Shown: piece after piece, positions 6,653 through 13,881 of the stretch
Position numbering within the stretch: position 1 is the stretch's first letter
How the letters are laid out: every line of letters begins with the position of its first letter
Assembly (NCBI GenBank): GCA_023428515.1
Contig: JAEYXI010000190.1
Coordinates: forward strand, 1-13,881
Origin: Pseudomonadota bacterium
Lineage (GTDB): Bacteria > Pseudomonadota > Alphaproteobacteria > Rhizobiales > Rhizobiaceae
Reading direction: 5' to 3'
Length of the DNA: 13,881 bases
The notes under the pieces: generated by a model
The model's database searches: none
What the model was told of the DNA's origin: nothing
The model's input: only the letters and a program-made list of their open reading frames with translations
Program-made: the position numbers and the translations under genes

Positions 6653-9103
6653 GTGAATGACAGCGCGCGTATCGTGATTATCGGCGGAGGCGTCATCGGC
6701 CTCGGCGTCGCCTATCATCTGGCGGAGCTCGGCGTTTCCGACGTGGTGCTGCTGGAGCGAAACCAGTTGACCAGCGGCACGTCGTGGCACGCTGCCGGCA
6801 TCGTCGGCCCGCTGCGCGCGAGCCTCAACCTGACGCGACTGGCGCAGTACGCGACCGAGCTTTTTCCACGGCTGGAGGAATTGACGGGCCAATCCTCCGG
6901 ATATCGCCAGACCGGCGGCGTCTGGCTGGCGCGCAATGCGGACCGGATGGAGGAACTCAAGCGTATCGCGCATATGGGCGACGTGAGCGGGCTCACCGTC
7001 GAGATGATCGACGGTTCCACCACCGCGGGACGCGTGCAGGGCCTCGACCCGGAAGGACTGGCCGGCGCGCTCTGGGTGGCCGAGGACGGGCAGGCCAACC
7101 CGGTCGACATCTGCGCGGCCTATGCGAAGCACGCGCGCGCCGCCGGCATTCGCATCGTCGAGGGAGCGAAAGTTACCGGCATCGAGAAGCGGGACGGACG
7201 GGTGGCCGGCGTGCAACTCGCCTCGGGCCAGACAATCCGCTGCGAGATCATCGTCAACTGTGCCGGCGCCTGGGCGCGCGAGGTCGGCGCACTAGCCGGC
7301 GTGCCGGTGCCGCTTCAGGCCGTCGAGCACATGTATGTCGTGACCGAGCCGATCGCAGGATTGCAGGACCCCTTCCCGATCGTGCGCCACCTGGATCGAG
7401 GGATCTACGCTAAGGGCGACTCCGGAAAACTCGTGCTCGGCGGTTTCGAGCCGGACGCAAAACTCTTCGACGCAGGCGGGCCGGCGGGCGACCGGCCGTT
7501 CCTCGAACTGCCGGACGACTGGGAGCAGTTCGAGCCCTTCATGACGGCCGGGCTCCAGCTCCTGCCCGTGCTCGGCGAGGCAGGCATCCGCCATTTCATG
7601 AACGGTCCGGAGAGTTTTACGCCGGACACGCGGCCGCTGATGGGTGAGTCGCCGTATCTACGCGGCTTCTTGGTCGCCGCAGGCTTCAATTCCACCGGCA
7701 TGATGTCGTCGGCGGGCGCGGGCCGCGCGACGGCCGAATGGATCGTCGACGGCGAGCCGGGCCTGGATCTTTGGGCGCTCGATATTGCGCGCTTCGACCG
7801 GGCCTCCGGAGCAAAATCCTATGTCGGGGCGAGGATGCGGGAATCGGTCGCCGACCTCTTCCGCATGCACTGGCCGTATAAGCAGGCCGTTGCTGGACGA
7901 GGCGCGCGCCGATCGGCCTTCCATCGCACCTTTGCAGACAAAGGCGCAGTGTTCGGCGCGCCGACCGGATGGGAACGGCCGCTGTGGTATGACGCCTCGA
8001 ACACGGGCAGCACGGACTATTCGTTCGGCGCACAGTCTTGGTGGCCAGCGGCACAGGCCGAAGCGCAAGCGATGGCGCGTGGCGTCGGCCTCTTCGAGCT
8101 TTCGCCGTTCACCAAGCTGGATGTCGCCGGGCGCGACGCGGTCGGACTGATGCAGCGCCTCTGCACCAGCGATGTCGACGTCGCGGAAGGCCGCGCCGTG
8201 TACACGCAGATGCTCAATCGGCGCGGCGGCATCGAGGCCGACGTGACGGTGACGCGGATCGGCGTGCGCGCGTTCCGCGTCGTGTCCGGCGCGGCGACGC
8301 GGCAGAAGGATCGCGCGTGGATCGAGCGCCACGCCCACGATCTCGGCCTCGACGCGACGGTCTGCGACCTGACCTCCGCCGAGGCGGTGCTCGCCGTGAT
8401 GGGGCCGCGCTCGCGAGCGCTGCGTCAGGAACTAACAGATTCCGATCTTTCGGATGCGGCGTTTCCGTTCTCCACATCGCGCCGCATCGACGTCGGCATG
8501 GCGAATGTGCGCGCCACGCGCATCAGCTTCGTCGGCGAGTTGGGCTTCGAGCTCTACGTGCCGGTCGAGCAGGCGGAGAGCCTTCTGGAGACGCTCCTCG
8601 AGGCGGGCCGCGCCCACGACCTCGCCTTGTGCGGGCACTATGCGCTGGACGGCTGCCGGCACGAGAAGGGTTTTCGTCATTGGGGACACGACATCGGCCC
8701 CAAGGAGACGCCGCTGGAAGCAGGGCTCGCTTTCACCGTGGCATGGAAAAAGGACGATTTTGTCGGTCGCGACGCACTCCAAAAACAAAAGACGGAAGGC
8801 GTCGGGCGGCGGCTCATGCACTTTGCGGTGCAGGGCGCTAATCCGCTGCTGCTGCATGACGAACCGGTATATCGCGACGGCCGGCTTGCCGGGCTGACAA
8901 CCTCCGGCGGTTTCGGACCGCGCACCGGATTGAGCCTGTGCCTCGCCTATGTCGGATGCAAACCCGGCGAGACGAAGCTCGACCTTCTGCAATCGAGCTA
9001 CGAGATCGCGGTCGCGGGCGATCGGTTCACGTTACTACCACTGGAAAAGGCGCCTTATGACGCCGCTGGAACCCGCATGCGGGGCGGAGAGGAAAGACCA
9101 TGA
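6653..9103 (+). CDS. Sarcosine dehydrogenase-like FAD/GcvT-domain protein
   Basis: The 816-residue protein is an N-terminal FAD oxidoreductase (about 1-365), an FAO_M linker (about 365-425) and a C-terminal aminomethyltransferase (GcvT) domain (about 430-800). Such enzymes oxidise an N-methyl group and pass the formaldehyde unit to tetrahydrofolate. The FAD fingerprint IVIIGGGVIG is near the N-terminus. 'LTSGTSWHAAG' contains His46, the residue that carries covalent FAD in mammalian homologues. His226 in 'EHMYVVTEP' matches the conserved active-site His. Motifs 'GPESFTPDTRPLMGESPYLRG', 'GFNSTGMM', 'SFVGELGFELYVP' and 'EKGFRHWGHDIGPKETPLEAGLAF' follow sarcosine dehydrogenase rather than dimethylglycine dehydrogenase. 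I prefer GTG 6653, with GAGAG about 10 bases upstream; the frame extends to TTG 6605, but those 16 residues precede the FAD fingerprint and lie in the promoter. Its stop overlaps the next start (ATGA). Another secondary or tertiary N-methyl amino acid is possible as substrate. Confidence 0.85.
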   Translation: MNDSARIVIIGGGVIGLGVAYHLAELGVSDVVLLERNQLTSGTSWHAAGIVGPLRASLNLTRLAQYATELFPRLEELTGQSSGYRQTGGVWLARNADRMEELKRIAHMGDVSGLTVEMIDGSTTAGRVQGLDPEGLAGALWVAEDGQANPVDICAAYAKHARAAGIRIVEGAKVTGIEKRDGRVAGVQLASGQTIRCEIIVNCAGAWAREVGALAGVPVPLQAVEHMYVVTEPIAGLQDPFPIVRHLDRGIYAKGDSGKLVLGGFEPDAKLFDAGGPAGDRPFLELPDDWEQFEPFMTAGLQLLPVLGEAGIRHFMNGPESFTPDTRPLMGESPYLRGFLVAAGFNSTGMMSSAGAGRATAEWIVDGEPGLDLWALDIARFDRASGAKSYVGARMRESVADLFRMHWPYKQAVAGRGARRSAFHRTFADKGAVFGAPTGWERPLWYDASNTGSTDYSFGAQSWWPAAQAEAQAMARGVGLFELSPFTKLDVAGRDAVGLMQRLCTSDVDVAEGRAVYTQMLNRRGGIEADVTVTRIGVRAFRVVSGAATRQKDRAWIERHAHDLGLDATVCDLTSAEAVLAVMGPRSRALRQELTDSDLSDAAFPFSTSRRIDVGMANVRATRISFVGELGFELYVPVEQAESLLETLLEAGRAHDLALCGHYALDGCRHEKGFRHWGHDIGPKETPLEAGLAFTVAWKKDDFVGRDALQKQKTEGVGRRLMHFAVQGANPLLLHDEPVYRDGRLAGLTTSGGFGPRTGLSLCLAYVGCKPGETKLDLLQSSYEIAVAGDRFTLLPLEKAPYDAAGTRMRGGEERP

Positions 9104-11568
9104 GACAGCATGCCCGCGTGGTGGTGATCGGAGGCGGCGCGATGGGCGTGTCGCTGCTCTACCACCTGGCCAAGCGCGGCTGGAGCGACGTGCTGCTGGT
9201 GGAAAGGCAGGAGTTGACCGCCGGCTCCACCTGGCACGCGGCCGGGCTCTGCACCCATTTCGCACACAATGCGACCATCATGCAGATGCGGGCGCATTCG
9301 GTTCGCCTCTATCGTGAGGTGCTGACGGCGGAGACCGGACTGCCGACGGGCTTCCATGCCAGCGGCGCGCTGCGGGTGACCCGGTCCCGGGACCGCATCG
9401 ATGAGTTCCGCCATGTACAGGGGCTGGGACGCTTCGTCGGCTACGACTTCCACATCCTGTCGCCGGCCGAGTTGAAGGAAATCTATCCTCTGTGCGAGAC
9501 GGATGGGTTGCTCGGCGCGATCTACGAGCCGAATGACGGCCATGTCGACCCGACGCTGGCGACCAACGCCATGGCCGCTGGCGCGCGCTCGCGCGGAGCC
9601 GAGATCGTACGCCAGAATCCGGTACTGGGAATCGAGCGCAAGCCGTCCGGCGAATGGTTGGTTCGCACCGAAAAAGGCGACGTGACGGCCGAGCACGTGG
9701 TCAACGCGGCCGGCACATGGTGCCGCGAGGTCGGTGCGATGATGGGGATCGACCTGCCGGTCGTGCCGATGCTGCACCAGTATGTCGTGACCGACACCGT
9801 GCCTGAGATTGCCGGCCGCATCGCCGCCGGCGAGCGCGAACTTCCGATCATCCGCGATCCAGAGGAGAGCTGGTATCTGCGCCAGGAGCGCGATGGCTAT
9901 ATCGTCGGTCCCTACGAGAAGGCGGCGCACACCTGGGCGGTCGACGGGGTGCCGCCGGAATTCGGCATGGAACTGCTTCCGCCGGAGCTCGATCGCGTCG
10001 AAGACATCATCGCATTGGCGATGGAGCGGGTTCCCGCGCTCGCCAATGCCGGCATCAAGACGGTCGTCAACGGCCCGATCACCTTCACGCCCGACGCCAA
10101 CCCGCTGGTCGGACCTGCGTTCGGCCTGCACAATGCCTGGCTGCTGACCGGCTCCAGCATGGGCGTGATGGAAGGCGGCGGCGCCGGCAGCTTCCTCGCC
10201 GACTGGATCGTCGACGGCGCGCCGCCGAGCGATGCGCTCGCGCTCGATCCGCGCCGCTTCGGAAATTTCGCCGACCGCGACTACCGCGTCGACAAGGCGG
10301 TCGAATGCTTTGGGCTGCAGTTCGGCGTCCACTATCCCTTCGAGGAGCGGGAAGCCGGTCGGCCGCGTCGCACGACGCCTGCGCTGGAAACCCAGAAAAG
10401 CCAGGGCGCGGTGCTCGGCGCCGCCTATGGCTGGGAACGGCCGAACTGGTTTGCGGCTGGAGCCGCCGATGTCCATGCGCCGCTGACGTTCCGCAAGCCC
10501 GGCTGGTTCGAAGCTGTTCGCGAGGAATGCCTGGCGGTTCGCGACAGTGTCGGCTGCATCGACCTCTCGGCCTTCACGAAGTTCGAGGTCAGCGGTTCCG
10601 GAGCGACCGCGTTCATGGAACAGCTCGGGGCGAACCGGCCGCCGCAGCGGCAGGGCCGCATCGGCCTTATCCACGCGCTGACCCCGGCAGGCGGCGTGGC
10701 CTCGGAATTCACGGTCACGCGCATAGGCGAGGAGGGATACTACCTCACCAGCGCCGCCGTCGCGGAGCGTCACGACGAGGACCTGCTGCGGTCCCGCGCC
10801 ACCGGCCTGGAGGGCATCCGGATCGAGAACGTGACGGAAAGACGCGGCGTGCTCGGCGTCATGGGACCGATGGCGCGCGACGTGCTTCGGCAGATCAGCG
10901 AGGCGGACTTCTCAGACGCTACATTCCCATGGCTCTCGGCGCAGGTCATCCGCGTCGCCGGCATCAGGGCAGCTGCGCTGCGGGTATCCTACGCGGGCGA
11001 ACTTGGTTGGGAGCTGCACGTATCGCTGGCGCAGTTTGGCAAACTTTACAATGCCGTCATTGAAGCGGGTCGCCGCTACGACATCCGGCCTTTCGGCATC
11101 TACGCCCTGAATTCGATGCGCCTGGAAAAGGGCTATCGCGGCTGGGGTGCGGATCTCACTACCGAACGCACGCCGCTGGAAGCAGGACTGGCTCCACTGG
11201 TGAAGACGGACGGAAGAGCGTTCGTCGGCCGTGATGCCATGCTTGCACGGATCGGCGAGAGTGCCTGGCGCATGGCGTTGCTCGAAATCGAAGGTGACGG
11301 CGAGCACGCGCCGTTTTATGCGCACACCGTCTTCCAGTCCGGCCAGCCGGTGGGGATCGTCACTTCGGGCGCCTACGGCTTCCGCACGAATAAGACTCTC
11401 GCCCTGGCCTACATGCGGCCCGGCGTGTCTTCCGAAAATCTCTCCGTTTCCCTGATCGGCAAGGAATTTCCAGCACGGGAGCTGGAAGCCGCGCCTTATG
11501 ACGCCGCCAACCGGCGGCTGCGCGGTCTCGCCGAAGAAACGCCCGCAATGGAGCGACGCCATGGCTGA
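9100..11568 (+). CDS. Dimethylglycine dehydrogenase-like FAD/GcvT-domain protein
   Basis: This 822-residue paralogue has the same architecture: FAD oxidoreductase (about 1-370), FAO_M linker, and GcvT domain (about 430-800) for transfer of the released one-carbon unit to tetrahydrofolate. 'ELTAGSTWHAAGL' matches mammalian dimethylglycine dehydrogenase closely, with His46 as the covalent FAD site, as do 'NDGHVDP', 'VNAAGTWCREVGAMMG', 'HQYVVTDT' (His226), 'YLRQERDGYIVGPYE', 'VVNGPITFTPDANPLVGP', 'SYAGELGWELHV' and 'LRLEKGYRGWGADL'. The likely reaction is dimethylglycine to sarcosine, with electrons leaving to an electron-transfer flavoprotein that is not encoded in this window. ATG 9100 has GGAGAGGAAAG just upstream and overlaps the previous stop by 4 bases. 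The 3' end overlaps the methyltransferase gene by 8 bases, so all three are translationally coupled. A related N,N-dimethyl amino acid such as dimethylproline cannot be excluded as substrate. Confidence 0.88.
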   Translation: MRQHARVVVIGGGAMGVSLLYHLAKRGWSDVLLVERQELTAGSTWHAAGLCTHFAHNATIMQMRAHSVRLYREVLTAETGLPTGFHASGALRVTRSRDRIDEFRHVQGLGRFVGYDFHILSPAELKEIYPLCETDGLLGAIYEPNDGHVDPTLATNAMAAGARSRGAEIVRQNPVLGIERKPSGEWLVRTEKGDVTAEHVVNAAGTWCREVGAMMGIDLPVVPMLHQYVVTDTVPEIAGRIAAGERELPIIRDPEESWYLRQERDGYIVGPYEKAAHTWAVDGVPPEFGMELLPPELDRVEDIIALAMERVPALANAGIKTVVNGPITFTPDANPLVGPAFGLHNAWLLTGSSMGVMEGGGAGSFLADWIVDGAPPSDALALDPRRFGNFADRDYRVDKAVECFGLQFGVHYPFEEREAGRPRRTTPALETQKSQGAVLGAAYGWERPNWFAAGAADVHAPLTFRKPGWFEAVREECLAVRDSVGCIDLSAFTKFEVSGSGATAFMEQLGANRPPQRQGRIGLIHALTPAGGVASEFTVTRIGEEGYYLTSAAVAERHDEDLLRSRATGLEGIRIENVTERRGVLGVMGPMARDVLRQISEADFSDATFPWLSAQVIRVAGIRAAALRVSYAGELGWELHVSLAQFGKLYNAVIEAGRRYDIRPFGIYALNSMRLEKGYRGWGADLTTERTPLEAGLAPLVKTDGRAFVGRDAMLARIGESAWRMALLEIEGDGEHAPFYAHTVFQSGQPVGIVTSGAYGFRTNKTLALAYMRPGVSSENLSVSLIGKEFPARELEAAPYDAANRRLRGLAEETPAMERRHG

Positions 11569-13126
11569 GGAAACCGAGACCCTCGTGGCAAGCGAAGCCT
11601 CCGCGCCGCGGTCCCGAGGGCGAGCCGCGAGGCTGATCCAGCGTGGAGCGGCGCCTCCACGCCGGCCCTATATCAACCGCAGGATCGGGACCTTCAACAT
11701 CCTCGACGAGGAAGGACTGTCGCTGATCGAGGCGAACGCCGATAGCCTGCTCCAGGAAATAGGCATGGAGTTTCATGACGATCCCGAGATTCTCGACATT
11801 TTTCGCGCGGCGGGTGCCGACGTGCAGAACACGCGCGTGCGCTTCGAGCCCGGCATGTGCCGCAGCATCATCCGTGCCACCGCACCCTCACAGTTCAAGC
11901 AGCATGCCCGCAACCCCGCCAACACGGTGATGATCGGCGGCGACAACACGGTGCTGTGCCCGGCATGGGGGCCGCCCTTCGTGCACGATCTCGACCGGGG
12001 TCGGCGCTATGCCACGATCGCCGACTTCCGCGACCTCGTGAAGATCCACCAGATGATCCCGCATCTGCACCACTCGGGCGGTGTCGTCTGCGAGCCGGTC
12101 GACCTGCCGGCGAACAAGCGTCACCTCGACATGCTTTACACCCACATACGCTATTCCGACCGTGCCTTCATGGGCGCGTTCATCGGCGAGATGCGGGCGC
12201 AGGATGCCGTGGTCATGGCGAAGATCGTGTTCGGCGAGGAATTCGTGGCGAACAACGCCGTGCTCTACAACGTGTCCAACACGAACGCGCCACTGGTGCT
12301 CGACGCCAACATGTCCGGTTCGCTCAAGGTCTACGCCCGAAACAACCAGCCGGTCGCCTGCACGCCCTGGACGCTCGCCGGCGCGATGAGCCCCTGCACG
12401 GTCGCCGGGACGCTGGCCCAGGTGCTGGCCGAGGCGCTGGCGTGCCTTTCGCTCGTGCAGCTCATCAATCCCGGCGCGCCCTGCCTGATGGGAAGCTTCG
12501 CCAGCACCATCTCGATGCAGAGCGGCGCGCCCACCTTCGGTACGCCAGAGGCCGGCAAGATGGTGCTGGCCTGCGGACAGCTCGCGCGCCGTCTCGGCGT
12601 TCCGCTGCATACGGTGGGGTCTCTCTCGGCGTCCAAGGTGCCGGATGCGCAGGCCGAGCAGGAGGGCACCTGGGGCCTGCTGATGTCGATGTTCGCGGGC
12701 GCCAACGTCATCAACCACGCTACCGGCTGGCTGGAAGGCGGGCTTGTCACCGGCTTCGAGAAGACCATCATCGATGCCGATCTGTGCGGCAAGGTCGCCA
12801 GCCTGTTCGAGGGTATCGACCTTTCGCTCAACGCGCAGGCGATGGAAGCGATCGCCGAAGTCGGACCAGGCTCGCATTTCCTCGGCAGCGCGCACACGCA
12901 GTCCAACTTCCTGTCGGCCTTTTACCGCTCATCCATCAGCGACAACAATTCGTTCGAACAGTGGGCTTCGGAAGGCAGCCTGGATGCCGCCCAACGCGCA
13001 AATCGCCAGTGGAAGCACCTGCTGGAAAACTACGCCGACCCGCTGCTCGACCCGGCGGTCGACGAGGCGGTCCAGGCTTTCATCGCGAAGCGCAAGGAGA
13101 GCATGCCGGATCAGGATTATTTCTGA
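11561..13126 (+). CDS. MttB/COG5598-family methyltransferase lacking pyrrolysine
   Basis: The 521-residue protein belongs to the trimethylamine methyltransferase (MttB) superfamily, whose members demethylate tri- or quaternary amines and pass the methyl group to a corrinoid protein. Supporting blocks include 'GTFNILDEEGLSLIEANADSLLQEIGMEF', 'NPANTVMIGGDNTVLCPAWGPPFVHDL', 'VLDANMSGSLKVYARNNQPV', 'PGAPCLMGSFASTISMQSGAPTFGTPEAGKM' and 'SHFLGSAHTQSNF', with a polar N-terminal tail of about 35 residues. There is no in-frame TAG, so it is a non-pyrrolysine member, like MtgB (glycine betaine), MtpB (proline betaine) or MtcB (carnitine). ATG 11561 (GGAG seven bases upstream) is preferred over the longer open frame from 11498, whose extra codons lie inside the upstream gene. 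No corrinoid protein or methylcobamide:tetrahydrofolate methyltransferase gene is in the window. Given the two dehydrogenases and ProX, glycine betaine is the best guess at substrate; its real reaction in aerobic alphaproteobacteria is largely untested. Confidence 0.82.
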   Translation: MAEETETLVASEASAPRSRGRAARLIQRGAAPPRRPYINRRIGTFNILDEEGLSLIEANADSLLQEIGMEFHDDPEILDIFRAAGADVQNTRVRFEPGMCRSIIRATAPSQFKQHARNPANTVMIGGDNTVLCPAWGPPFVHDLDRGRRYATIADFRDLVKIHQMIPHLHHSGGVVCEPVDLPANKRHLDMLYTHIRYSDRAFMGAFIGEMRAQDAVVMAKIVFGEEFVANNAVLYNVSNTNAPLVLDANMSGSLKVYARNNQPVACTPWTLAGAMSPCTVAGTLAQVLAEALACLSLVQLINPGAPCLMGSFASTISMQSGAPTFGTPEAGKMVLACGQLARRLGVPLHTVGSLSASKVPDAQAEQEGTWGLLMSMFAGANVINHATGWLEGGLVTGFEKTIIDADLCGKVASLFEGIDLSLNAQAMEAIAEVGPGSHFLGSAHTQSNFLSAFYRSSISDNNSFEQWASEGSLDAAQRANRQWKHLLENYADPLLDPAVDEAVQAFIAKRKESMPDQDYF

Positions 13127-13132
13127 GGACGG

Positions 13133-13170
13133 CGATGCGGTTACAACCCCTAATGCAAGGCATCGTTTTT
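13133..13170 (+). terminator. Possible terminator after the methyltransferase gene
   Basis: CGATGC (13133-13138) and GCATCG (13160-13165) pair over 6 bp around a 21-base loop and are followed directly by TTTTT (13166-13170). A smaller alternative, ATGC-AAG-GCAT, lies inside. The T-run argues for a terminator and the long loop against a strong one, so read-through to the binding-protein gene is possible. Confidence 0.4.
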
Positions 13171-13229
13171 CCTTATGTACCGAAATGGCGGCTTGATTGA
13201 CGGCGCATTCGGCTAACGTCATGCCTAGA

Positions 13230-13243
13230 CTGAACGAATTCAG
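13230..13243. promoter_or_regulatory. Small perfect dyad upstream of the ProX-like gene
   Basis: CTGAA and TTCAG surround a 4-base centre, 29 bases before the ATG at 13273. It could be an operator half-site pair or a leader hairpin. The 146-base gap also has TTGACG (13197-13202) as a possible -35, but I see no matching -10 at a normal spacing. Confidence 0.25.
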
Positions 13244-13272
13244 CGGATAACGACAAACTGGGGAACTTTGTC

Positions 13273-13881
13273 ATGAAGCACTATCTCGCCGGGACCGCGC
13301 TGGGCGCACTGATGCTTGCGCAGGCTTCGGCCGCGTTCACTGCCGACGTCGCCATGCCCGACCCGAACTATGCCACGGCCACGGCCGTCATGAACGTCAT
13401 CAAGGCCGCCGCCGAACAGGAGCTCGGCCTGGAAGTCTCCACCGTGACGACCACTGCCGTCCCGGTGATCTGGGAAGCCATGGCCCGCAACAAGGGCGAG
13501 ATCGACATCTGGCCGGACGTCTGGGTGCCGAACCAGCAGGGTCTGGTCGACAACTATGTCAAGGGCGCGGGCACGGTGAAACTCGCGGAGAACGGCTACG
13601 AGGCCAAGCAGGGCTACTGTGTCACCAAGGCGACCGCCGACGAGCACGGCATCAAGGATGTCATCGACCTGTCCAATCCCGAAAAAGCCGCGCTGTTCGA
13701 CACTAACGGCGACGGCAAGGGCGAGATCTGGATCGGCGCCTCCGGCTGGCAGTCGACCAACATCGAGACGGTCAGGGCGCGCGATTACGGCTTTGCCGAC
13801 TTCTTCGAACTGCAGACGACCGAGGAAGCCGTCGCGACCGCTTCGCTCGACCGGGCGGTCAAGGCCGGCAAGCCCTGGATC
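13273..13881 (+). CDS. ProX/OpuAC-type glycine betaine ABC transporter binding protein (3' end cut off)
   Basis: The reading frame starts at ATG 13273 (GGGGA nine to ten bases upstream) and stays open to the window edge, so 203 residues of about 310-340 are visible. Residues 1-20 form a signal peptide (MKHYLAGTALGALMLAQASA) with an A-S-A cleavage site. The rest matches the quaternary-amine-binding OpuAC domain: 'TTTAVPVIWEAMARNKGEIDIWPDVWVPNQQ' and 'NPEKAALFDTNGDGKGEIWIGASGWQ', the latter close to E. coli ProX 'DPKIAKLFDTNGDGKADL'. Tryptophans 67, 80, 84 and 159 are candidates for the aromatic cage that holds the trimethylammonium group. It is a periplasmic protein feeding an ABC importer whose other genes should lie just past the right edge. 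Its own leader and a preceding hairpin suggest separate or additional transcription. Choline, carnitine or proline betaine are alternative ligands. Confidence 0.88.
   Translation, partial: MKHYLAGTALGALMLAQASAAFTADVAMPDPNYATATAVMNVIKAAAEQELGLEVSTVTTTAVPVIWEAMARNKGEIDIWPDVWVPNQQGLVDNYVKGAGTVKLAENGYEAKQGYCVTKATADEHGIKDVIDLSNPEKAALFDTNGDGKGEIWIGASGWQSTNIETVRARDYGFADFFELQTTEEAVATASLDRAVKAGKPWI

Noticed and set aside
9055..10773. 572-codon open frame on the minus strand opposite the dimethylglycine dehydrogenase-like gene
   Set aside because: It is rich in His, Arg, Asp and Gly, as expected for the antisense of GC-rich coding DNA, has no recognisable domain, and lies fully opposite a well-supported gene.
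11561..13126. Pyrrolysine-containing trimethylamine methyltransferase
   Set aside because: No in-frame TAG, full family length reached, TGA stop, and no pyrrolysine biosynthesis genes in the window.
11857..13200. 447-codon plus-strand open frame inside the methyltransferase gene
   Set aside because: Arg/Ala/Gly-rich frame-shifted translation overlapping a gene with clear family motifs.
13719..13742. Calcium-binding EF-hand/dockerin-like loop (DTNGDGKG) in the ProX-like protein
   Set aside because: The same loop is normal in E. coli-type ProX proteins, so it is a family feature rather than an added domain.

Overview
The window is GC-rich DNA, about two thirds G+C by eye, with strong G/C bias at third codon positions and tightly packed operons whose stop and start codons overlap. 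Its gene families (FrcBCA-like sugar ABC transporter, non-pyrrolysine MttB, GcvT-fused dimethylglycine/sarcosine dehydrogenases, ProX) are typical of soil alphaproteobacteria, most likely Rhizobiales (Mesorhizobium/Phyllobacteriaceae type). That placement is inferred from gene content; no rRNA or other marker gene is present.

Left module (1-3552, + strand): a CUT2-family sugar ABC transporter, consisting of a periplasmic binding protein cut by the window edge, a permease and a single-cassette ATPase. It is followed by kduI, the hexuronate isomerase of pectin/uronate breakdown. ATGA overlaps couple permease, ATPase and kduI; the binding protein is set apart by a 58-base gap holding a strong 13-bp hairpin. 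The module probably imports and processes a uronate or related sugar acid.

Scar (3553-4131): no intact gene. It holds the 3' tail of a MalK/UgpC-type ABC ATPase gene and a frameshifted, internally deleted gluconokinase gene. A strong hairpin just after kduI could end the left operon.

Right module (4132-13881): a divergent locus for N-methylated amine breakdown. On the minus strand lie a LysR regulator and an AGXT2-like class III aminotransferase. A 95-base divergent gap separates them from a plus-strand operon: sarcosine dehydrogenase-like protein, dimethylglycine dehydrogenase-like protein, and a non-pyrrolysine MttB-family methyltransferase, joined by 4- and 8-base overlaps. After a terminator-like hairpin comes a ProX-type glycine betaine binding protein, cut by the right edge.

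Together these genes suggest the path betaine (taken up by ProX and partners) to dimethylglycine (MttB-like step) to sarcosine to glycine, with one-carbon units passed to tetrahydrofolate in the GcvT domains. The MttB step is the least understood part: no cognate corrinoid protein lies in the window. This locus is the best candidate for an undescribed system. No tRNA, rRNA, CRISPR array or insertion sequence was recognised.
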